The notes beneath the pieces were generated by a model, which ran no database searches, was not told the origin of the DNA, and saw only the letters and a list, made by a program, of their open reading frames with translations. Positions 30,480 to 40,047 of a stretch of 64,000 nt of DNA are shown here, in pieces (the stretch's first letter is position 1; every line of letters starts with the position of its first letter). The stretch is from Methylocystis sp. MJC1 (GTDB taxonomy: Bacteria; Pseudomonadota; Alphaproteobacteria; Rhizobiales; Beijerinckiaceae). The stretch spans positions 3,193,001-3,257,000 of the forward strand of contig NZ_CP107558.1 in assembly GCF_026427715.1 (NCBI RefSeq), written 5' to 3'. A program made the translations under genes and the position numbers.

Positions 30480-33343
30480 GGTTGCGGCTCCACGAGGCGT
30501 GGATTTTCGTTCAGAATACGCTTCTCATAGGTCACCCGCGGGACCGTGTTCTGATCGGCCAGCAAAGCGTAGGTCAGCCCGCTTTGCTTGCGCTTGGCGA
30601 CCTCGCTTTCCGCATCGGCCAAATTCCCGAAGGTGAAAGCGCGCGTTGGACAGGCCGCTTGACAAGCGGTCTCGATTTCCGCGACGGCTTTGTTCTCTTT
30701 ATCCGCCTCTATTCGCGCTTGGGCGATGCGCTGGATGCAGAAGGTGCATTTTTCCATGACGCCACGCGCGCGCACGCTCACATCCGGATTGCGCGACTCG
30801 ACGGCCCTGGGCTCCGAGTCCGCAAAGGCGAGATAATTGAAGCGCCGAACCTTGTAGGGGCAGTTGTTTGAGCAGAAGCGCGTGCCAATGCAGCGATTAT
30901 AGACCATGACGTTCAGCCCTTCTGAATCGTGCATAGTGGCGCCAACGGGACAAACCGGCTCACAGGGCGCTTGCTCGCAATGCATGCAGAGAACGGGTTG
31001 GAACCTGATGCTCGGCGTTTCGGGGGTTCCCTCATAATATCGGTCGATCCGCAGCCAATGCATCTCGCGCTCGCGCAAAACCTCCTCTCTCCCCACAACA
31101 GGAATATTGTTTTCAGCCTGGCAGGCGACAACGCAAGCGCCGCAGCCTATGCAGGCGTTGAGGTCGATGCTCATGGCCCAGGCTGCTGGCCCTTTTGGCG
31201 TCCATCGATAGATAAAAGGTCCTTCTTCACTGGACGGGTTGGCTCCTTGCGCTGTGAAACTGGCGAGCGTGTCGCTGCGCGCATAGCGCCCGCCGGCATC
31301 GCGGAAGGCTTGGTGATGGTCGGTGCTCGCGAGCGATTGGCGCCGATCGAGCTTCCTGACAGTGACGTGTGCGCCTGCTTCGAGCAGCGGAAAAAAATCC
31401 ACCCCCCCGCCGGCGCCTGAAGTACCGATCCGCCGCCGCCCGAACCCGAGTGACGCGACAATGCAGTCGTCTGCTTGGCCTGGCGAAATACATATCGGCG
31501 CCCGCGCCACGCTCTCGCCCGCAGCAATCTCGACGATATCGCCGTTGCGTAGCGCTGCGCGGCTCGCATATCCGGGCGAGATCAGCACAGGGTTGTCCCA
31601 GGTCATTTTTGTCAAAGGACGAGGCAATTCCTGCAGCCAAGCGTTGCCGGCATAGCATCCGTCCCAGATGTAAGGATCGGGTCGCAGCAACAGCGTCGGT
31701 GTGGCGCCATCGAGCGGGGGCGGCGAGAAAGCCCAAGCTTCCGGCCGCAGATTTACAGTTGATTTGGCGCTGGCCGAATTTGGGATGACGCCCTCCGCAA
31801 GTGCGTCTCTCCAGGAGGTCTCGAAATCCGCCCCTAGCCGCGGCTTCCAAGTAACGCGCACGGCGTCCTGTGTCTCGGGAGCGCTCGGCTGCAGAAGAAG
31901 CGCAAGCAGGCGGTGCGGATCGAGTCCCCCATAGAGCGGTAGGGCCTGGGGCTGCAGAATGCTCGCCGTGCCGTCGAATGCGCGGGCGTCGCTCCAGCTT
32001 TCCCATGGATGCGCCATGGGCGCCGCCCAAAGCGTCGCGTCGCTCGTCTCGGTCGGAACGGCCGTCAATGTCAGGCTGTATCGGACGCGCTTCAATGCGT
32101 CGGGGAAATGGAGACGACCGGGCGCCGTATAGACAGGATTGCTGTCGATGATAACGAGCGACGAGATCGTGCCGGCGTTCATCTCATCGACAAGCGCAGA
32201 AAACGTGAAGTCGGGATCGGCGGAAGCGTGAAGGACGGGTTCGATCAGATCATAGGTCGAGCCGCGAGCGCCCAGCGCCTCGTTCATTGCAAAGACGAGC
32301 GCATGCGTTTCGCTGGCTTGATCCGGACCCACATGAATAAGCGCGCGGCCGCGATTTGCTTTCAGATCGTCGCTGATCGCGACAAGCCAGGGCGGCGCCT
32401 CCGGCCCTGGCCGATCGAAAATGGCGGCGGCAAGCGCCATGATCACTTGGTTCAATTCGTGCGGACTCACCACAAAGCGATGATCCGCCGCGGCGCCCAT
32501 CAGGCTCGGCGTCGATTCGACCGCATAAAGGCGGTTCATCTTGGCTGTCCGCGTCGGGTTACGCCGACTCGCAAAATCGCGCACATATCGCAGGCTTCCC
32601 GGAGCCGCGCTTAAAAGGTCGCTCTCGATCGCGAGCACGACATCGGCGTTCGCCAGATTGAAAACGGTGGCGGCTGGACGGCCATAGGCCAGCGCCGCGC
32701 CTTGGCTTGCGTGCACTCGAGAGATCGGCTCCCAATGAATCCACCGCAGGCCCGGATTTTTTTGTCGCAAGGCGTCGAGCTGCCCAGAAAGAGTCGGCGA
32801 GGTCACGGCGCCGGTCAGAATGACAAAGCCCGCTCCCGCTTGCGCCGCGAGGATCTCGCGTTGATCGGCAAGAGCGCGCTCCAGCGCGGAGAGAGTTGAG
32901 GGCAAGCCGTCGCGCGTAATCCCCCAGGACCGTTGAGGGTCGTAGAAATCCAGAAGCTGCGCTTGCGCCATGGCGTCGGTGGCGCCGAGACTCGCTGGGT
33001 GACGGGGATTTCCCTCCACCTTGATCGGCCGCCCCATCCAATGCTTGACGAGCACCCCCGCAGCGAGGCCCTCATGGACGAAGGCCGTGGCGAAGAAATT
33101 TGGCGAACGCGACACGACGTCCGGCTGAGGTTTCACGGCAGGAATCAAATGCTCTTCCGGCGCGTCGGAACAGGCGTCGAGTCCGCTGAGCGCGAATGCC
33201 GCGGCCATCAGCTTCAACGTCTCGCGCCGATCAGGCGCCGGCGCATCCCAAAAGGGGGGAAATTCGTCGTCCCGCGGCGTGACGCGCTCGGCGTATTCGT
33301 CCAAGCTGCGCCATTGTTTCCCTATCTGTGGCATATCGAGCAT
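30476..33343 (-). CDS. actB: Alternative Complex III subunit ActB (molybdopterin-like + Fe-S fusion)
   Basis: About 955-residue periplasm-facing subunit. The N-terminus has a Tat-like twin-Arg signal (RRETLKLMAAAFALSG). A molybdopterin-oxidoreductase-like domain follows; in this complex it binds no cofactor. The C-terminal ferredoxin part has four cysteine groups: CIGCGACVVACQ, CMHCEQAPCEPVCP, CIGTRFCSNNCP and CTFCIQ...CQAACP. These would carry three [4Fe-4S] and one [3Fe-4S] cluster in characterised enzymes. ATG 33343 or 33334 are both good starts, just before the actA stop. It overlaps actA by about 20 nt and actC by 4. Confidence 0.92.
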   Translation of the reverse strand: MLDMPQIGKQWRSLDEYAERVTPRDDEFPPFWDAPAPDRRETLKLMAAAFALSGLDACSDAPEEHLIPAVKPQPDVVSRSPNFFATAFVHEGLAAGVLVKHWMGRPIKVEGNPRHPASLGATDAMAQAQLLDFYDPQRSWGITRDGLPSTLSALERALADQREILAAQAGAGFVILTGAVTSPTLSGQLDALRQKNPGLRWIHWEPISRVHASQGAALAYGRPAATVFNLANADVVLAIESDLLSAAPGSLRYVRDFASRRNPTRTAKMNRLYAVESTPSLMGAAADHRFVVSPHELNQVIMALAAAIFDRPGPEAPPWLVAISDDLKANRGRALIHVGPDQASETHALVFAMNEALGARGSTYDLIEPVLHASADPDFTFSALVDEMNAGTISSLVIIDSNPVYTAPGRLHFPDALKRVRYSLTLTAVPTETSDATLWAAPMAHPWESWSDARAFDGTASILQPQALPLYGGLDPHRLLALLLQPSAPETQDAVRVTWKPRLGADFETSWRDALAEGVIPNSASAKSTVNLRPEAWAFSPPPLDGATPTLLLRPDPYIWDGCYAGNAWLQELPRPLTKMTWDNPVLISPGYASRAALRNGDIVEIAAGESVARAPICISPGQADDCIVASLGFGRRRIGTSGAGGGVDFFPLLEAGAHVTVRKLDRRQSLASTDHHQAFRDAGGRYARSDTLASFTAQGANPSSEEGPFIYRWTPKGPAAWAMSIDLNACIGCGACVVACQAENNIPVVGREEVLREREMHWLRIDRYYEGTPETPSIRFQPVLCMHCEQAPCEPVCPVGATMHDSEGLNVMVYNRCIGTRFCSNNCPYKVRRFNYLAFADSEPRAVESRNPDVSVRARGVMEKCTFCIQRIAQARIEADKENKAVAEIETACQAACPTRAFTFGNLADAESEVAKRKQSGLTYALLADQNTVPRVTYEKRILNENPRLVEPQP

Positions 33344-33975
33344 TCCATGAGATCGCGGTTGCCAATCTTGTAATGCGCAAGCAACGTCTGCTCGGGCGGC
33401 GTTTCCGCCCCCCTTTTCCATTTCGTGTCGTAGATCTTGTCCTTGGGGCGCAGGTTGGGCGACGGATTGCTGTGACAGTCCAGGCAGAACGCCATCGTGA
33501 GCGTCTTGGCTTTCCAGGTGAGCGGCATGGCCGCCACGTCGCCGTGACAGCTAGCGCAACCAACGCCCTTGGCGATGTGAATGCTGTGGTTGAAATAGGC
33601 GTAGTCTGGAAGGTTGGTGACTCTGCGCCAAACGAGCGGCTTGTTCTGCGCGAGACTTTGTCTGACCGGCTCCAGAATTTCGGCGCTGGTCCAAATCTGC
33701 GAGTGACATGTCATGCAGGTATAGGTCGGCGGAAGCCCTGCGCTTGCCGCGGTCTCGACGGTGTCGTGGCAATAGCGGCAGTCGATTCCCAGCCCCGAGA
33801 CGTGATGTTCATGGCTGAACGGAACCGGCTGCGCGAGCGGAGATTGGAGGCCCCGCGCAAAATCGCTATTCTGCCGTAGCCACACAGCAACCGGCAACGC
33901 AACGATCACGACGCCGAAAAGCGCCTTGGCCAGAGCCGCCCATAGATTCGCCATTGGTCCAAAGGCCGCCGCCAA
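33322..33975 (-). CDS. actA: Alternative Complex III subunit ActA (pentahaem cytochrome c)
   Basis: 217-residue membrane-anchored multihaem cytochrome and first gene of the long leftward operon. One N-terminal helix (ALFGVVIVALPVAVWL) is followed by five CXXCH sites: CRYCH, CMTCH, CASCH, CLDCH and CSICH, the number expected for ActA. The TTG at 33975 is preferred over the ATG at 33954 because a GGAGGA lies six bases before the TTG and 26 before the ATG. It heads a 16-gene run ending at 17323. Confidence 0.92.
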   Translation of the reverse strand: MAAAFGPMANLWAALAKALFGVVIVALPVAVWLRQNSDFARGLQSPLAQPVPFSHEHHVSGLGIDCRYCHDTVETAASAGLPPTYTCMTCHSQIWTSAEILEPVRQSLAQNKPLVWRRVTNLPDYAYFNHSIHIAKGVGCASCHGDVAAMPLTWKAKTLTMAFCLDCHSNPSPNLRPKDKIYDTKWKRGAETPPEQTLLAHYKIGNRDLMECSICHR

Positions 33976-34376
33976 CTGGTGTCCTCCGGATGTTGGGCTA
34001 CGCCGAGCTTACCGGGCTCTTGCTTGCTCGATATGGCGCCGAGTTTCGCGACGGCAATGCGAGAGATCGCGGCGACGACGGAGTCGAAAAGCGTGGCTGC
34101 GCGCATTTCTGCAAGAAGCGCAACGCGTCCGAGGCCGCTTCACTGCTCGATGTGTTTTTCCGATGAGCGGACCCCTGCCCGCCCGCTCATGCAGGCCCCG
34201 CTCACGCGCCTTTAAGCAAATTGAGGTCGGCTATTCCGCCCATATTGTCGGAAGGAGGCAGAGAGCCATCTATCCGCCCGTAGCTGTGGCGCACGCACAG
34301 GCGCCGGAGTCCGCAGGTTTTCGATATCGAGCGCAGCATGACGCTGACACAAGTGAAACTTGGAAAGGAGCGTGAG
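33976..34376. other. Intergenic region at the head of the act-cox operon
   Basis: About 400 bp between divergent actA (-) and a small secreted protein gene (+). It must contain both promoters, but I see no clear -35/-10 pair, SigF-type element or hairpin. Short open frames here show no recognisable features. Confidence 0.4.
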
Positions 34377-34784
34377 ATGAAAAGCGCAGTTATATGCTCT
34401 TTAGCCGCTGCCCTAGCCTTGAGTGGCGCCGCCTTCGCTGCTGACGAAACATGCAGCGATAAGACCCTGCAAGGTTCTTATATTTTCTCCGCTAGTGGCA
34501 CGGATAAATCGCCGATTGCTGAAGCGGGAATGGTTGGCTACGACGGCGCCGGTAACGTGGTATTCAAGGGGAAGTATTCAAATAACGCTGAGATTTCCCT
34601 GAAGGGCACTTATAAGATATCCGGAAATTGTCGGGGCGAAGTTCGCTACGAAGACGGGCGCACTGTCACCTTCTTCGTCACCCCGTCGGGTGACGAGCTA
34701 ACTTGGGTCGTGACGAGCGGCCCCATCCTGGCGAGCAATTCTTGGCGCGTCTCGAAAAGCGACCTCATCGGCATGAAGCCATAG
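34377..34784 (+). CDS. Small secreted protein, function unknown
   Basis: 135 residues with a clean signal peptide (MKSAVICSLAAALALSGAAFA, cleavage near ADET). The mature part is beta-rich with two cysteines, C in DETCSDKTLQGSY and C in ISGNCRGEV, probably a disulfide. A good ribosome site (GGAGCG) precedes the ATG; an upstream in-frame ATG at 34338 would spoil the signal. I do not recognise a family. It is divergent from actA. Confidence 0.65.
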   Translation: MKSAVICSLAAALALSGAAFAADETCSDKTLQGSYIFSASGTDKSPIAEAGMVGYDGAGNVVFKGKYSNNAEISLKGTYKISGNCRGEVRYEDGRTVTFFVTPSGDELTWVVTSGPILASNSWRVSKSDLIGMKP

Positions 34785-34928
34785 GGCGTCGCTCCCGCGC
34801 CGAGACCTCGACAGCGCCTGAGGGAGGTGGTGGGATAGCCAGCGCGCCTTCCCTCGGCAATCTGGCGGACGCGCGCGACCACTGCTAACGACGCCAACGC
34901 CATCTCCCCGGCTTTATCCGGGAGTGGG

Positions 34929-35834
34929 TCATAAAACCTTTCCTCTTTCCGCAAGGAAGTCGAGGAGCGCCCGTACCCGTGAGGGGAGCGGCCCGCCCTG
35001 CCCGACGTGGATGGCATGGAAAGCCTCCCGGTCGCCGGGGTTCAAATGTTCGAGAACGGGGCGGAGGCGGCCGGCAGAGATATCCTCCCGCACGGTAAAG
35101 CTGGCGAGACGCGCAAGCCCTGCGCCGCCGAGCGCCAGCCGCCGCAGCGCCTCGCCATCGCTCGCTTGCACGCGCCCCACCGCGGGAACGAGGGTGATTT
35201 CACCGTCCTTGAGCATCGGCCAACCATCCACTGCGCGGACGTAGCCGAAGCCGAGGCGGTCGTGACCTTCGAGGTCGTCCAAGGTCTTCGGCTCGCCGAC
35301 GCGGGCGAGATAAGCGGGAGCGCCGACGATGACCATGGCCGTATCGCCGAGCTTGCGGGCGACCAGGCTGGAACTTTTGAGCGGTCCCGCGCGAACCGCC
35401 ACGTCGGTTCGCTCCGCCAGCAGATCCACCACCATATCGGTCTGGATAAGATCAAGTGTGACGCCGGGATAGCGATCCAGAAACTCAGGCAGGATCGGCG
35501 CGAAGATATGTGAAGCATAGGACGCGTTGGTGGTGAGCCGGATTCGACCCACCGGCTGCTCGCCCGAGCCTGCATTACGTTCTGCGTCCTCAATGTCGGC
35601 CAGAATGCGCGTCGCCCGCTCATAGAAAACGCATCCCTCCGGCGTGAGCTGAAAGGCGCGGGTAGAACGGTTGACCAACCGCGCGCCAAGGCGAGCTTCC
35701 AGACGGGAGACGAGCTTGCTGACGGCCGAAGGCGTCATGCGGCGCGCGCGTGCAGCGGCGGAGAAACCGCCGCGCTCTACGACGCAAACGAAGACCTCCA
35801 TCTCGCCGGAACGATTAATCTCCGATCGCGCCAT
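34929..35834 (-). CDS. LysR-family transcriptional regulator
   Basis: 301 residues. The N-terminal winged helix-turn-helix is clear (FVCVVERGGFSAAARARRMTPSAVSKLVSRLE). A periplasmic-binding-protein-like effector domain follows (VGRIRLTTNASYASHIFAPI onward). It is divergent from an aldo/keto reductase gene, the usual layout for LysR control of the neighbour. Effector unknown. Confidence 0.9.
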   Translation of the reverse strand: MARSEINRSGEMEVFVCVVERGGFSAAARARRMTPSAVSKLVSRLEARLGARLVNRSTRAFQLTPEGCVFYERATRILADIEDAERNAGSGEQPVGRIRLTTNASYASHIFAPILPEFLDRYPGVTLDLIQTDMVVDLLAERTDVAVRAGPLKSSSLVARKLGDTAMVIVGAPAYLARVGEPKTLDDLEGHDRLGFGYVRAVDGWPMLKDGEITLVPAVGRVQASDGEALRRLALGGAGLARLASFTVREDISAGRLRPVLEHLNPGDREAFHAIHVGQGGPLPSRVRALLDFLAERGKVL

Positions 35835-36027
35835 TGGTCGTTCAATTCATAAGTGATGTTACAATTGACACTCTATGTCACTTTCAGCATAGCGTCTATC
35901 TCGGGAACGCCATCGGCGTTGGGCGGGAGCGGCGATCGATCACGGTCCCGGCCTCGTTCTCGCGCCGCTCGTGGCGAGCTTCTTTCCGGCGGCGGCGATC
36001 GCCGCCAACCCTCTGAAAGGACATCCC
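35835..36027. promoter_or_regulatory. Divergent lysR / aldo-keto reductase control region
   Basis: 193 bp between divergent starts. A candidate LysR-type operator is the imperfect inverted repeat AGTGATGTT ... TATGTCACT (about 35852-35881). A TTGACA at 35865-35870 with CATAGC 17 bp further (35888-35893) could be the reductase promoter. Both calls are by eye. Confidence 0.35.
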
Positions 36028-37065
36028 ATGGAATATCGCTCGCTCGGTCGGTCCGGCCTCAAGGTTCCGGTCTTGAGCTTCGGCGCGGCCACATTCGGCG
36101 GCGTCGGGCCATTGTTCCGCGCCTGGGGCAATACCGACGCCAACGAGGCGCGCCGTCTCATCGACATTTGCCTGGAAGCGGGCGTCAACCTTTTCGACAC
36201 GGCCGACGTCTATTCCAACGGCGCCTCCGAGGAGGCGCTTGGCGCCGCGCTGAAGGGGCGGCGCGATCACGCGCTCATCTCGACCAAAACCAGCCTGCCG
36301 ATGGGCGACGGCCCGAATGACGCGGGCTCGTCGCGTTTCCGCCTGATCCGCGCCGTCGAGGACGCGCTGAGGCGGCTCGACACCGACTATATCGACCTCC
36401 TGCAATTGCACGCCTTCGACGCGGCGACGCCCGTGGAGGAAGTGCTGTCCACGCTCGATACGCTCGTGCGCGACGGCAAGGTCCGCTATGTCGGCGTGTC
36501 GAATTTCTCTGGCTGGCAGATCATGAAGGCGCTGGCGGTTGCCGACCGCTACGGCTGGCCCCGCTATGTCGCCAATCAGGTCTATTACTCGCTGATCGGC
36601 CGCGATTATGAATGGGATCTCATGCCGTTCGGGGCCGATCAGGGTCTCGGCGCTCTCGTCTGGAGTCCACTTGGTTGGGGGCGGCTTACCGGCAAGATCA
36701 GGCGTGGCTCCCAGCTGCCTGAAGGGAGCCGCTTGCACGACACGGCGAGCTACGGCCCGCCGGTGGAGGACGATTATCTTTACCGCGTCGTCGATGCGCT
36801 GGAGGCGGTCGCAGCGGAAACCGGCAAGACCGTGCCGCAGGTAGCGATCAACTGGCTGATCCAGCGCCCAACCGTTTCCTCGGTGATCATCGGCGCACGC
36901 AACGAAGACCAGCTTCGCCAGAACCTCGGCGCGATCGGCTGGACGCTTTCCTCCGAACAGATCGCCAAACTCGACGAAGCCAGCGCCATTACGGCGCCCT
37001 ATCCGCAATTCCCTTACCGGCGTCAGGAAGGGTTCACCCGTCTCAATCCGCTTATGGTGGGTTGA
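36028..37065 (+). CDS. Aldo/keto reductase
   Basis: 345-residue NADPH-dependent oxidoreductase with a TIM barrel. The catalytic tetrad is visible: Asp and Tyr in [10 protein letters not shown], Lys in LISTKTSL, His in LLQLHAFD. The NADP-binding C-terminal part includes [13 protein letters not shown]. The start at 36028 has GAAAGG seven bases upstream; a longer in-frame start at 35971 lacks this. Substrate unknown. Probably controlled by the divergent LysR protein. Confidence 0.88.
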   Translation: MEYRSLGRSGLKVPVLSFGAATFGGVGPLFRAWGNTDANEARRLIDICLEAGVNLFDTADVYSNGASEEALGAALKGRRDHALISTKTSLPMGDGPNDAGSSRFRLIRAVEDALRRLDTDYIDLLQLHAFDAATPVEEVLSTLDTLVRDGKVRYVGVSNFSGWQIMKALAVADRYGWPRYVANQVYYSLIGRDYEWDLMPFGADQGLGALVWSPLGWGRLTGKIRRGSQLPEGSRLHDTASYGPPVEDDYLYRVVDALEAVAAETGKTVPQVAINWLIQRPTVSSVIIGARNEDQLRQNLGAIGWTLSSEQIAKLDEASAITAPYPQFPYRRQEGFTRLNPLMVG

Positions 37066-37122
37066 GGGTCATAGGGCAGTGTTGGCGTTGCGATCGCGCC
37101 ATGGAGGGCTATCGGCGGTGAA

Positions 37123-37212
37123 TGGCGGAGGGGGCGGGATTCGAACCCGCGATACGGTTTCCCGTATACACACTTTCCAGGCGTGCGCCTTCAACCACTC
37201 GGCCACCCCTCC
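37123..37212 (-). tRNA. tRNA-Ser (anticodon GGA)
   Basis: 90 nt including an encoded 3' CCA. Acceptor GGAGGGG pairs with CCCCTCC. The anticodon loop CTGGAAA gives GGA. A long variable arm (TGTATACGGGAAACCGTATC) and T-loop GGTTCGAATCC confirm a class II tRNA-Ser. Confidence 0.95.
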
Positions 37213-37419
37213 ATTGGCGCGCAATATATTCATGGCGGCTCGGAACGCAATTGCCGAGTTGGAAATTATCCCCTTTCGGCCCGATTTTGCCGCCTTTGGG
37301 TCCAAACGGCCTTTCATTCGCGCCGATCGTGCGACTTGTGCTTGATCACACGCCAATTTGCGTGTTATGGGCCGCTCACCACAAAGCTATCGGCCCTCTT
37401 GGGGCCGAATTGGCGCGCC

Positions 37420-37509
37420 GGAGAGGTGGCTGAGTGGTTGAAAGCACCGCACTCGAAATGCGGCATACGGGCAACTGTATCGGGGGTTCGAATCCCTCCC
37501 TCTCCGCCA
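37420..37509 (+). tRNA. tRNA-Ser (anticodon CGA)
   Basis: 90 nt including an encoded CCA. Acceptor GGAGAGG pairs with CCTCTCC. The anticodon loop ACTCGAAA gives CGA. It has a long variable arm and T-loop GGTTCGAATCC. Opposite in direction to the tRNA-Ser(GGA), 207 bp away. A hairpin CGGCCC-TCTTG-GGGCCG lies at 37391-37407 just upstream. Confidence 0.95.
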
Positions 37510-37872
37510 TCATTGACAGCAAGATGCTGAAATATTCTGATTTTCGAGCCGGCCCGGCCCCCGAGCTTTGCTGGGATGCGGTAAGGCGCTGTGAGGCCTT
37601 TGGGGTAGCCGCTAAGGTAGCTGAGCTGGAAAAGCCTCTCTCAAAGCGCGACGAAATCTAAGATCAGGCTGGTGGATGTGGGGCGCAAAGCACCTCTACC
37701 GGCACGGTGGCCGCCGTTCACCGAACCGCTTCGTTCTTCGGGCCGTCCCCGCTCGCCGGCGCCAGCACCGACGATCCAATGCATGAAGCGCTCGAGCTAA
37801 TTTCGGACTTCAGTATTCGTTCTCGAGCGCGCGCCCCTGCGATAAGCCGGCATGCGCCGACGCGTGGCCCCC
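37510..37872. other. Intergenic region after tRNA-Ser(CGA)
   Basis: 363 bp without a recognisable gene, integrase remnant or terminator. tRNA-Ser 3' ends are common integration sites, but no repeat of the tRNA end was noticed downstream. Confidence 0.4.
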
Positions 37873-38463
37873 TCACCCTTCCGTGAAATAGGCGAGGAAG
37901 GAAAGCGCTTCTGGTGATGTCCAGTCCACTTCGCCCGTTACATAGCCGATGACCAATCCGCCTCTATCAATCAAATAAGTTATCGGCATTCCATATAGAG
38001 GGAATGGAGCAGCCTCTTCGACAGGTCCGACAATACGCTGCGACACAGCATAATATATAGGGAGATTATTCACGTTAAGATGTCGAAGAAAGCTTTCGAT
38101 GGATGATTTGCCAGTCCTGTCGACTGAGGCTGCGACAATCTCAAGTCTTTGAGCTCTAGTGAGCGCCGCCAGCCGCTCAAGCGACGGCAGTTCCCTCCGG
38201 CACGGAGGGCACCATGTTGCCCAAAAGCTCAATAGGACAACTTTTCCACCGAATTTCTCGAGAGAAATCAACTTGCCATCGAGCCGCTCAAAGGTGAGGG
38301 CGGGTACTTTAGACCTCGGGATGAGTTCGATGAACTGCGCACTGTTCGAGCGCAACTGCGGAAGATCCGATTCCGCTCGAGCTGGTGAATTGGAGGTTGC
38401 TGTCAGAAAGGCGAGGGCGAGGAAATAGAAGGCGCCAAAGTAAAGCCTGAAGGTTTCCGCCAT
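37873..38463 (-). CDS. TlpA-like periplasmic thioredoxin
   Basis: 196-residue secreted or membrane-anchored thiol-disulfide protein. The N-terminal hydrophobic signal (LYFGAFYFLALAFLTA) is followed by a thioredoxin fold with WATWCPPC (C85, C88) and a cis-Pro in YGMPITYLID. It probably reduces or protects periplasmic thiols or copper sites. The ATG at 38463 gives the signal; an upstream in-frame start at 38532 does not. A SigF-type promoter element lies 257 bp upstream (38720-38745), suggesting co-regulation with the bufferin operons. Confidence 0.82.
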   Translation of the reverse strand: MAETFRLYFGAFYFLALAFLTATSNSPARAESDLPQLRSNSAQFIELIPRSKVPALTFERLDGKLISLEKFGGKVVLLSFWATWCPPCRRELPSLERLAALTRAQRLEIVAASVDRTGKSSIESFLRHLNVNNLPIYYAVSQRIVGPVEEAAPFPLYGMPITYLIDRGGLVIGYVTGEVDWTSPEALSFLAYFTEG

Positions 38464-38719
38464 GCACGATCGCCTGTCTCGAGCGCTCGAACGCGCACCG
38501 CCAACAAAGCTCCATTCCGCCAAACACGCCACCTGTTAAGCGAGCAAGCGAGCGAAGCGCATCAAAGCCATTGTGTAATTAGCCGGTCTAACCGGTCCAC
38601 AGCGAACTCTCAGGCAGTCCGCAACATCAAGATCGCATCCCATGTTGCGGCCGCCCGAGAGCTGGCGCCGAGACGGGCATTTTTGGGGCACGAAGCCCGC
38701 CCTCGGAACCGAAGTCAAT

Positions 38720-38745
38720 TTCGTCGGCGCACTCTGAAAGGTTAC
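38720..38745 (-). promoter_or_regulatory. SigF-type ECF promoter for tlpA-like gene
   Basis: On the minus strand GTAACC - 16 bp - CGAA, a full match to the promoter described for the Caulobacter SigF regulon. It lies just after the doxX stop and reads towards the tlpA-like gene with a long leader of roughly 250 nt. Confidence 0.6.
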
Positions 38746-38754
38746 GGGGCTAGA

Positions 38755-39231
38755 TTAGTTGCGGAACAAAAGGTGGTCGAAGGAAACTTTGCCTGGACCT
38801 CGCGCTATCAAAACCGACAAAATCGTCACCCAATACACATGCACTGTCCACCATGCATCCGGGTAAACAAAAAATTGAATTACCAAGGTCATCACGAGCA
38901 GACCGAGCGCAGAGAAACGCGCCGCCAGCCCCAACATCAGCATCACGGGCAGAATGAATTCCAGCCCTGCCGTGAGCAGGGCGGCGCTCTCAGGCGACAG
39001 GAACGGCAATTTGTAGTCATTCTCAAAAAGCGTAAGCGTTGAATCGCGAAGGCTGGTTGGAATCTGAAAGGTCATATCGTAGCCGAAATATTCGCCCCCA
39101 AATGTGGGTCCTTCGATTTTAGTCTGGCCGGACAGAAAGAACGGGCGGCCCACGACGAAACGCAAAACAAGAGCGAGGAGAGAGTAAGGGATCGCGTCGA
39201 GATAGCGCCCGATGATGCGGAAGTATTTCAT
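38755..39231 (-). CDS. DoxX-family membrane protein of the bufferin operon
   Basis: 158 residues with four membrane helices and the DoxX pattern (ALVLRFVVGRPFFLSGQTKI, then a GLEFILPVMLMLGLAARFSAL helix). DoxX proteins are frequent last genes of bufferin operons; the role is unknown, possibly redox or membrane partner. It starts 13 bp after bufC1. Confidence 0.85.
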   Translation of the reverse strand: MKYFRIIGRYLDAIPYSLLALVLRFVVGRPFFLSGQTKIEGPTFGGEYFGYDMTFQIPTSLRDSTLTLFENDYKLPFLSPESAALLTAGLEFILPVMLMLGLAARFSALGLLVMTLVIQFFVYPDAWWTVHVYWVTILSVLIARGPGKVSFDHLLFRN

Positions 39232-39244
39232 TCAGTTCTCCAGC

Positions 39245-40030
39245 TTATGAGCTGATAGCCAATGGGGCAGGATCGATGGCCACAATCGCCCGTGCGGATA
39301 TGACCAATTCGACGCAAGCGGCGAGATCAAACCGCGAGTCTTGCAACTGAGCGTCCGCGGCCGCGTGTAAAATGGTTTGGCCGTCGGCGAGCGAACGCAT
39401 GAAGCGAAATCCGCCGGCCGGCAGCCTGTGCACTTCGACGTTCAAATAGGAGCGCACGATCAGAGCATCTTCTGGCTCCGTCGCATCGAGGACTTTTACC
39501 TCGTCATCGAAGCTGTTCGTGCGCCAAATCGAGACGATTGGGTACGCGAATGAATGAAGCGTTGCGGATGGATGCAGTTGCAGCCTCGAGCCGGCTATCT
39601 GATCCGGCGACATGCTGACAAGGACCTGATTGGATACGGGCGCTGCGTCAGCAGCGTCGTAAGCGCGCCCGATGTCGTATTCCAACCGAGCGACGTCGGG
39701 AAGATAAGGAAGTGCGCGCGCCGGCCCGAAACCACTGATGAAGTCCGGGAGATCGGCGCCATATTCGATCAGAATTGGCGACCCAGGAGGCGACCGGCGG
39801 ATATATTCAGACGCCAACGCTCGAAAAAACGAGTCGCCTACGAGCCGTTTGCAGACCGGAAAGCGCGCTTCGAGATTGTCGATCAACCTCGAGAACAGGT
39901 TATTTTGATAGATTGCAAAGCGCCTCACGACGGAATGCGAACTCGACCGTTTCAAAGAGACCGGAACCGGCGCATTGCGATCCAGTAACGCCCGGAGGAA
40001 TTCCTCGGCGTAATTCTCCGGCGTCTGCAT
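39245..40030 (-). CDS. bufC: BufC1, DUF2063 partner of the MNIO enzyme
   Basis: 261 residues of the DUF2063 family. The start of the domain is FLRALLDRNAPVP, then RRFAIYQNNLFSRLIDNLEARFPVCKRLVGDSFF, the recognised pattern (YrNn...L...FP....lvG...F). DUF2063 proteins bind the bufferin leader and act with the DUF692 enzyme on the precursor. ATG 40030 is chosen over a start at 40153, which would overlap bufB1. 17 bp after bufB1. Confidence 0.88.
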   Translation of the reverse strand: MQTPENYAEEFLRALLDRNAPVPVSLKRSSSHSVVRRFAIYQNNLFSRLIDNLEARFPVCKRLVGDSFFRALASEYIRRSPPGSPILIEYGADLPDFISGFGPARALPYLPDVARLEYDIGRAYDAADAAPVSNQVLVSMSPDQIAGSRLQLHPSATLHSFAYPIVSIWRTNSFDDEVKVLDATEPEDALIVRSYLNVEVHRLPAGGFRFMRSLADGQTILHAAADAQLQDSRFDLAACVELVISARAIVAIDPAPLAISS

Positions 40031-40047
40031 TGTAGGATACGTGGCTC

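Noticed and set aside
37391..37407. Hairpin CGGCCC-TCTTG-GGGCCG as a terminator
   Set aside because: No T run on either side, and it lies upstream of tRNA-Ser(CGA), so its function is unclear.
37420..37872. Integration site or genomic island at tRNA-Ser(CGA)
   Set aside because: No integrase, no direct repeat of the tRNA end and no clear composition break were seen.
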